Assembly: GCF_004342985.1 (NCBI RefSeq)
Contig: NZ_SMBO01000001.1
Span: 620,001 to 684,000 of the forward strand
From: Novosphingobium sp. PhB57
GTDB lineage: Bacteria > Pseudomonadota > Alphaproteobacteria > Sphingomonadales > Sphingomonadaceae
DNA length: 64,000 nt
Direction of reading: 5' to 3'
Shown: piece after piece, positions 61,042 to 64,000 of the stretch
Numbering within the stretch: position 1 is the first letter of the stretch
How the letters are laid out: each line of letters opens with the position of its first letter
Made by a program: the position numbers and the translations under genes
Notes under the pieces: model-generated
Seen by the model: only the letters and a program-made list of their open reading frames with translations
Told to the model about the DNA's origin: nothing
The model's database searches: none

Positions 61042-62235
61042 TCAGGCCAGTTCGATCGCCACGGCCGTCGCCTCGCCGCCGCCGATGCAGAGCGACGCAA
61101 CGCCCTTCTTCAGGCCCTTGTCCTTGAGGGCGCTGATGAGCGTGACGATGATGCGGGTTCCCGACGCGCCGATCGGGTGGCCGAGTGCGGTGGCGCCGCC
61201 GTGGATGTTGACCTTGTCATGCGGGATGCCCAGGTCGTGCATCGCGAACATGGCCACGCAGGCGAAGGCCTCGTTGACTTCGAACAGGTCGACGTCCGAG
61301 AGCTGCCAGCCCACCTTTTCCATCAGCTTGGTGATGGCGCCCACCGGTGCCGTGGTGAACTTCGCAGGCTCCTGTGCATGAGCAGCGACGCCGACGACGG
61401 TGGCTACGGGCGTCAGGCCCTTTTCCGCGGCAACGCTGGCGCGGGTCATGACGACTGCGGCTGCACCGTCCGAGATGGAGCTGGAGCTGGCGGCGGTGAT
61501 CGTACCGTCCTTGGCGAAGGCAGCGCGCAAGGTGCGGATCTTGTCGGGGTTGCCCTTGGGGGGCTGCTCGTCGCTGTCGATCACGATGTCGCCCTTGCGG
61601 GTCTTCACGGTGACCGGAACGACTTCGTCCTTGAACGATCCGTTGTTGATCGCCTCCTGCGCGCGGCGCAGCGATTCGATCGAGTAATCGTCCTGGTTCT
61701 CACGTGTGAGCTGGTATTCGTCAGCCGTCACCTGGGCGAACGAGCCCATCGATCCGCCTTCGTAGGCATCTTCCAGGCCGTCGAGGAACATGTGGTCGTA
61801 AAGCGTGTCGTGGCCGGCGCGGGCACCCGAACGGTGCTTCTTCGAGAGATACGGCGCATTGGTCATCGATTCCATGCCGCCGGCGATCAGCAGGTCGAGC
61901 GAACCGGAGGCAAGCGCTTCCGCGCCCATGATGACCGTCTGCATGCCCGAGCCGCAGACCTTGTTCACGGTGGTGGCCTGGACCGACTTCGGCAGGCCGG
62001 CCTTCAATGCGGCCTGGCGGGCAGGGGCCTGGCCGAGACCGGCCGGCAGCACGCAGCCCATGTAGATGCGTTCGATGTCCTCACCCGCAACGCCTGCGCG
62101 TTCCACCGCAGCCTTGACGGCGGTTGCGCCGAGATCGGTCGCCGAAACTTCGGCGAGAGCGCCCTGGAGGCCACCCATCGGGGTGCGGGCGTAGGAAAGA
62201 ATGACAATCGGGTCCGAAGCCGAGATCTGGGCCAT
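61042..62235 (-). CDS. Acetyl-CoA C-acetyltransferase (thiolase)
   Basis: A 397-residue thiolase II. The acyl-accepting Cys94 is in NKVCGSGMQ, the His in GGATALGHPIGASG, and the second Cys in CIGGGEATA near the end. It interconverts acetoacetyl-CoA with two acetyl-CoA and serves polyhydroxybutyrate synthesis or the last step of beta-oxidation. ATG 62235 gives the family N-terminus; the upstream extension is not conserved. It is a single gene, ended by a shared terminator with the SH3-like gene. Confidence 0.94.
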   Translation of the reverse strand: MAQISASDPIVILSYARTPMGGLQGALAEVSATDLGATAVKAAVERAGVAGEDIERIYMGCVLPAGLGQAPARQAALKAGLPKSVQATTVNKVCGSGMQTVIMGAEALASGSLDLLIAGGMESMTNAPYLSKKHRSGARAGHDTLYDHMFLDGLEDAYEGGSMGSFAQVTADEYQLTRENQDDYSIESLRRAQEAINNGSFKDEVVPVTVKTRKGDIVIDSDEQPPKGNPDKIRTLRAAFAKDGTITAASSSSISDGAAAVVMTRASVAAEKGLTPVATVVGVAAHAQEPAKFTTAPVGAITKLMEKVGWQLSDVDLFEVNEAFACVAMFAMHDLGIPHDKVNIHGGATALGHPIGASGTRIIVTLISALKDKGLKKGVASLCIGGGEATAVAIELA

Positions 62236-62632
62236 TATTATGATGCCTTTCACGCGTTGAAAATCAGGTATCCTTGAAGACGACGTAGTGTTGCACTGCA
62301 CCAATTGCAATTGGCGAGTCCGCTCGAACAAGCACGATCATGCTTCATCCCTGTGGCGGTTCGGGGTCATCCATTGCGCCGATTTTCGCAAGTCCGATGC
62401 AGAAACTTGCATGGGTGCCTCCAAGGGGGCCTTTGCCATTGAAATTGGCCAATCTCGCGGCTTCTGCGGGTTTCGCCGTGATGCGGCACGGTAACGAAGC
62501 ATGTCGCCTCCAGTGCTTGTTGCGAACGACTTGCAACACCGCAGAGTTCAGCCATTTATTCCCTTCGGACACCTTGCAGAGGGGGAGGGGCTGGCCTAAG
62601 AGCGCCCGCAACGACCGGGCACTGCTTTTGGC
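62236..62632. other. Promoter region of the nuo operon, about 400 bases
   Basis: A divergent intergenic stretch between the thiolase and nuoA. It contains no supportable gene; the short frames on both strands look random. Promoters for both directions must lie here. Confidence 0.5.
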
Positions 62633-63046
62633 ATGAGTCCGGCTGCCGTATCCGGTATGAGGCCAGAACCATTGACTGATCTGTCACAATACCTGCCGAT
62701 CCTGATCTTTCTCGCGATTGCACTCGCGCTTTCGTCGGTGATCGTGCTGCTGCCGATGGGTGTCGCCCGTCTGACCGGCACCCACAACCCGAGCGCCGAC
62801 AAGAACAGCGAGTACGAATGCGGCTTCCCCGCTTTCGAAGATCCGCGCAGCCAGTTCGACGTCCGCTTCTATCTCGTGGCGATCCTTTTTATCGTCTTCG
62901 ACCTTGAAGCCGCTTTCCTGTTCCCCTGGGCCGTCTCGCTGAAGATGACCGGTTGGGCCGGATGGCTGACGATGATGGTGTTCCTCGGCGAACTGGCCAT
63001 CGGCCTCGCCTACGCATGGAAGAAGGGAGCTCTGGACTGGGAATGA
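62633..63046 (+). CDS. nuoA: NADH-quinone oxidoreductase subunit A
   Basis: A 137-residue inner-membrane subunit of complex I with three helices. [20 protein letters not shown] is the conserved loop between helices 1 and 2; [20 protein letters not shown] is helix 2, with its conserved acid. The start may be at 62633 or 62657, or a TTG nearer the DLSQYLP segment. It is coupled to nuoB by an ATGA overlap and opens the nuo operon. Confidence 0.95.
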   Translation: MSPAAVSGMRPEPLTDLSQYLPILIFLAIALALSSVIVLLPMGVARLTGTHNPSADKNSEYECGFPAFEDPRSQFDVRFYLVAILFIVFDLEAAFLFPWAVSLKMTGWAGWLTMMVFLGELAIGLAYAWKKGALDWE

Positions 63047-63612
63047 GCACGCTCGTCAATTCCGCCGGTCAGCCTCTCGCTCCGGCCGCTAGCCAGGGTG
63101 GCGCGATCACGCCGCCCGATCAGTCCTTTTTCAAGGACCTCAACCAGGAAGTGTCCGACAAGGGCTTCCTCGTCACTTCGACCGAGGAACTCTTCCAGTG
63201 GGCCCGCACCGGCTCGCTGTGGTGGATGACGTTCGGCCTCGCCTGCTGCGCGGTCGAGATGATCCACGTCAACATGCCCCGCTACGACATGGAGCGCTTC
63301 GGCGCCGCGCCGCGCGCTTCCCCGCGCCAGTCGGACGTGATGATCGTGGCCGGCACGCTGTGCAACAAGATGGCCCCGGCACTCCGCAAGGTCTACGACC
63401 AGATGTCGGACCCGAAGTACGTCATCTCGATGGGCTCGTGCGCCAACGGCGGCGGCTACTATCACTATAGCTACAGCGTCGTGCGCGGCTGCGACCGCAT
63501 CGTTCCGGTCGACATCTACGTGCCGGGCTGCCCTCCGACCGCGGAGGCGCTGCTTTACGGCGTGATGCAGTTGCAGCGCAAGATCCGCCGCGCCGGCACG
63601 CTCGAGAGGTAA
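63043..63612 (+). CDS. nuoB: NADH-quinone oxidoreductase subunit B
   Basis: A 189-residue peripheral complex I subunit that holds the last iron-sulfur cluster (N2), which hands electrons to quinone. The ligands are Cys68 and Cys69 in [11 protein letters not shown], Cys133 in MGSCANGGG and Cys163 in [10 protein letters not shown]. The N-terminal 40 residues are a variable extension. It overlaps nuoA by four bases. Confidence 0.97.
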   Translation: MSTLVNSAGQPLAPAASQGGAITPPDQSFFKDLNQEVSDKGFLVTSTEELFQWARTGSLWWMTFGLACCAVEMIHVNMPRYDMERFGAAPRASPRQSDVMIVAGTLCNKMAPALRKVYDQMSDPKYVISMGSCANGGGYYHYSYSVVRGCDRIVPVDIYVPGCPPTAEALLYGVMQLQRKIRRAGTLER

Positions 63613-63619
63613 GGGCACG

Positions 63620-64000
63620 ATGACCGTTCTGCATTCCGCCCCCAAGTTCGCCTCGAACGACGGCGTGATCGAGGCTCTTTCGGTCGCGCTCGGCGACGTG
63701 GTCGTCGCTACCAAGGAAGAGCACGGCGAAGTCGTGCTCACCGTTGCACGCGACCAGATCGAGAACGTTCTTCGCCTGCTGCGTGACCATCACGAATACC
63801 AGCAGCTGATGGAAATGGCCGGCGTCGACTATCCGTCGCGGGCCGAGCGTTTCGAAGTCGTCTACATGCTGCTTTCGGTGACGAAGAACCATCGCCTCAT
63901 GGTGAAGGTTTCGGCTGCCGAGAACACGCCGGTGCCGACCGTGACCACGCTGTGGCCCAACGCGGGCTGGCTCGAGCGCGAAGTGTTCGACATGTACGGC
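63620..64000 (+). CDS. nuoC: NADH-quinone oxidoreductase subunit C (partial)
   Basis: The frame from ATG 63620, just after nuoB (GGTAAGGGC upstream), runs to the window edge: 127 residues. The visible part includes FEVVYMLLSVTKNHRLMVKV and ends at GWLEREVFDMYG, the conserved WxERExxDMxG signature of the 30-kDa subunit. It is cut by the window end. Confidence 0.94.
   Translation, partial: MTVLHSAPKFASNDGVIEALSVALGDVVVATKEEHGEVVLTVARDQIENVLRLLRDHHEYQQLMEMAGVDYPSRAERFEVVYMLLSVTKNHRLMVKVSAAENTPVPTVTTLWPNAGWLEREVFDMYG

Overview
The window is high-GC chromosomal DNA from an alphaproteobacterium, most likely of the order Sphingomonadales (Novosphingobium/Sphingobium type). The evidence is gene content and style: purS-purQ, efp next to suhB-like, an XrtA/PEP-CTERM regulator block, a nuoA-nuoB-nuoC start, and many acyl-CoA dehydrogenase, crotonase, amidohydrolase and MaoC genes. 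The genus is an inference, since no rRNA gene is present.

Layout. 1-766 is the end of purS and all of purQ. 833-21803 is a catabolic region for CoA-bound substrates: two crotonases, a fused acyl-CoA dehydrogenase and two split pairs, an amidohydrolase with an AraC-type regulator, a ketosteroid-dehydrogenase-like flavoprotein, 2-oxo acid dehydrogenase E1 alpha and beta, a Rieske ferredoxin, two SDRs, a SnoaL-like protein and a frameshifted substrate-binding protein. The set resembles steroid or terpenoid side-chain degradation, but the substrate cannot be read from sequence. 21881-24274 holds housekeeping genes (efp, an inositol-phosphatase family gene, two small secreted proteins).

24434-39011 is an integrated element of about 14.6 kb. 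It sits in the 3' end of tRNA-Leu(CAA), is bounded by a perfect 19-bp repeat, and has pushed the presumed tRNA terminator to its far side (39014-39054). It carries a tyrosine integrase, a winged-helix protein, a broken HNH gene, a lower-GC cargo block (PIN-like protein, an unknown 213-aa protein, a DUF6338-like membrane protein with a small partner), a divergent family-A-polymerase-like protein translationally coupled to a serine recombinase, a 1-kb non-coding centre rich in GGGWCCC, and a late-type module with a BRO-like protein and two proteins resembling podovirus internal-virion proteins. No capsid, portal, terminase or tail gene is visible, so it is either a decayed prophage or a satellite-like element.

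39532-50404 holds a membrane-anchored wHTH/TPR regulator, a secreted M20 peptidase, the XrtA-associated sugar transferase with PrsK and PrsR in one coupled operon, panB, and an amino acid permease. 50617-58243 has an extensin-like protein, three tandem tRNA-Glu genes, recJ, a flavodoxin-like protein, an AHH-motif nuclease-like ORF with no obvious start, a nitronate monooxygenase and a MaoC-type hydratase. 58260-64000 has a DUF805 protein coupled to an Amt-family protein that lacks both pore histidines, an SH3-like secreted protein, a thiolase, and the start of the nuo operon.

The most unusual items are the polymerase-like/serine recombinase pair and the cargo block inside the tRNA-Leu element, and the Amt homologue without its twin histidines.
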